A stretch of 64,000 nt of DNA from an uncultured Psychrobacter sp. (GTDB lineage Bacteria; Pseudomonadota; Gammaproteobacteria; Pseudomonadales; Moraxellaceae): positions 62,001 through 126,000 of the forward strand of contig CANLDW010000007.1 of assembly GCA_947489525.1 (NCBI GenBank), given 5' to 3'. The stretch's first letter is position 1, and each line of letters begins with the position of its first letter. This document shows, in pieces, positions 63,638-64,000 of the stretch. Below the pieces are notes generated by a model. That model was not told the DNA's origin, did not search any database, and worked only from the letters and a program-made list of their open reading frames with translations. A program made the translations under genes and the position numbers.

Positions 63638-64000
63638 TATTGACCCCCAAACCAGCGCTGTAGGAAACTCTTTTTCTTCACGTCGATATGACGTAGAGGG
63701 CGATCCTCTCCTAAGAAGCGCGCGACAATATCATCGTAGCACTGACCTGCAACAGAGTCGGCGTAGTGAATCACAGGCTCACCGTGATTGGAAGCTTCAA
63801 GCACAGAATGGCTCTCAGGTACCACACCTAACAGAGGTACTTTTAGGATATCGTTAGAGATGGTGCCTATATCCATCATCTCATTAGCAGCAGCGCGCTC
63901 CGCGTTATAACGTGTAATCACTAAGTGCTCTCTGATAGAACCTAGACCTTCTTCAGCTTTTTTGGTACGGCTTTGCAGGATGCCTATAATGCGATCTGAA
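63637..64000 (-). CDS. minD: Septum site-determining ATPase MinD, C-terminal part only
   Basis: The reading frame enters from the window edge and ends at 63637, giving the last 120 residues of Min[59 protein letters not shown] and the amphipathic membrane helix [12 protein letters not shown]. The ATPase motifs lie outside the window. It recruits MinC to prevent polar septa. It overlaps minE by one base, so the two are co-transcribed. Confidence 0.96.
   Translation of the reverse strand, partial: SDRIIGILQSRTKKAEEGLGSIREHLVITRYNAERAAANEMMDIGTISNDILKVPLLGVVPESHSVLEASNHGEPVIHYADSVAGQCYDDIVARFLGEDRPLRHIDVKKKSFLQRWFGGQ

Overview
The window looks like chromosomal DNA of a gammaproteobacterium of the family Moraxellaceae, most probably Psychrobacter or a close relative. 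This is inferred from protein style and gene content, not from a database search. The pointers are a FadE-type acyl-CoA dehydrogenase, a twitching-motility Pil/Chp chemosensory cluster, minDE, a CspA-type cold-shock gene, moderate GC content and acidic, low-complexity protein insertions. No rRNA, tRNA, CRISPR array, transposase or phage gene was seen.

Left part (1-12.4 kb): a partial gene for a probable formate/nitrite-type transporter and valS are followed by an AT-rich accessory stretch (about 3.7-8.4 kb). That stretch holds a cysteine-rich protein with an overlapping BrnA-like protein, a large SIR2-P-loop NTPase protein that is a probable anti-phage defence factor, and an overlapping gene pair encoding a PIN-domain protein and an unknown partner. 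Next come a long inverted repeat, a membrane fatty-acid-hydroxylase-like protein and three small unknown envelope proteins. Two related promoter-to-terminator cassettes of about 100 nt (8.45-8.59 and 10.03-10.16 kb) look like a paralogous small-RNA pair. A third copy of their terminator lies at 7.05-7.08 kb.

Middle part (12.8-42 kb): mostly housekeeping and transport genes. They are a DUF454 protein, a cold-shock gene with a long leader, a divergent yeiH/yeiE-like pair, two UspA paralogues, an M16C peptidase, two NUDIX hydrolases, an MpaB/latex-clearing-like oxygenase, nhaA, a TauE/SafE exporter, a dicarboxylate/amino-acid symporter, fadE, radC divergent from coaBC, a DUF2905 protein, a deacetylase-like protein and a YbjN-like protein. 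The cytochrome c maturation genes ccmABCDE follow without ccmFGH, then an aldo/keto reductase.

Right part (42-64 kb): a methionine ABC importer (metN-metI-metQ, with a short MetN), an OmpR-type response regulator with a histidine kinase carrying a large insertion in its ATP-binding domain, and an apparently orphan efflux-type adaptor lipoprotein. The complete Pil/Chp chain follows: pilG, pilH, pilI, pilJ, pilK, a 2313-residue multi-Hpt chpA, chpB and a chpC-like gene. In it the receptor PilJ, through the coupling protein PilI, controls the kinase ChpA, which phosphorylates PilG and PilH, while PilK and ChpB adjust receptor methylation. The window ends with a cytochrome b561 gene and minE/minD, the latter cut by the window edge.

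The most promising places for something new are the SIR2-NTPase and PIN accessory modules at 3.7-8.4 kb, the paired small-RNA candidates around them, and several lineage-specific protein insertions (histidine-rich segment in CoaBC, about 235 residues inside a histidine kinase ATPase domain, repeats in ChpA).
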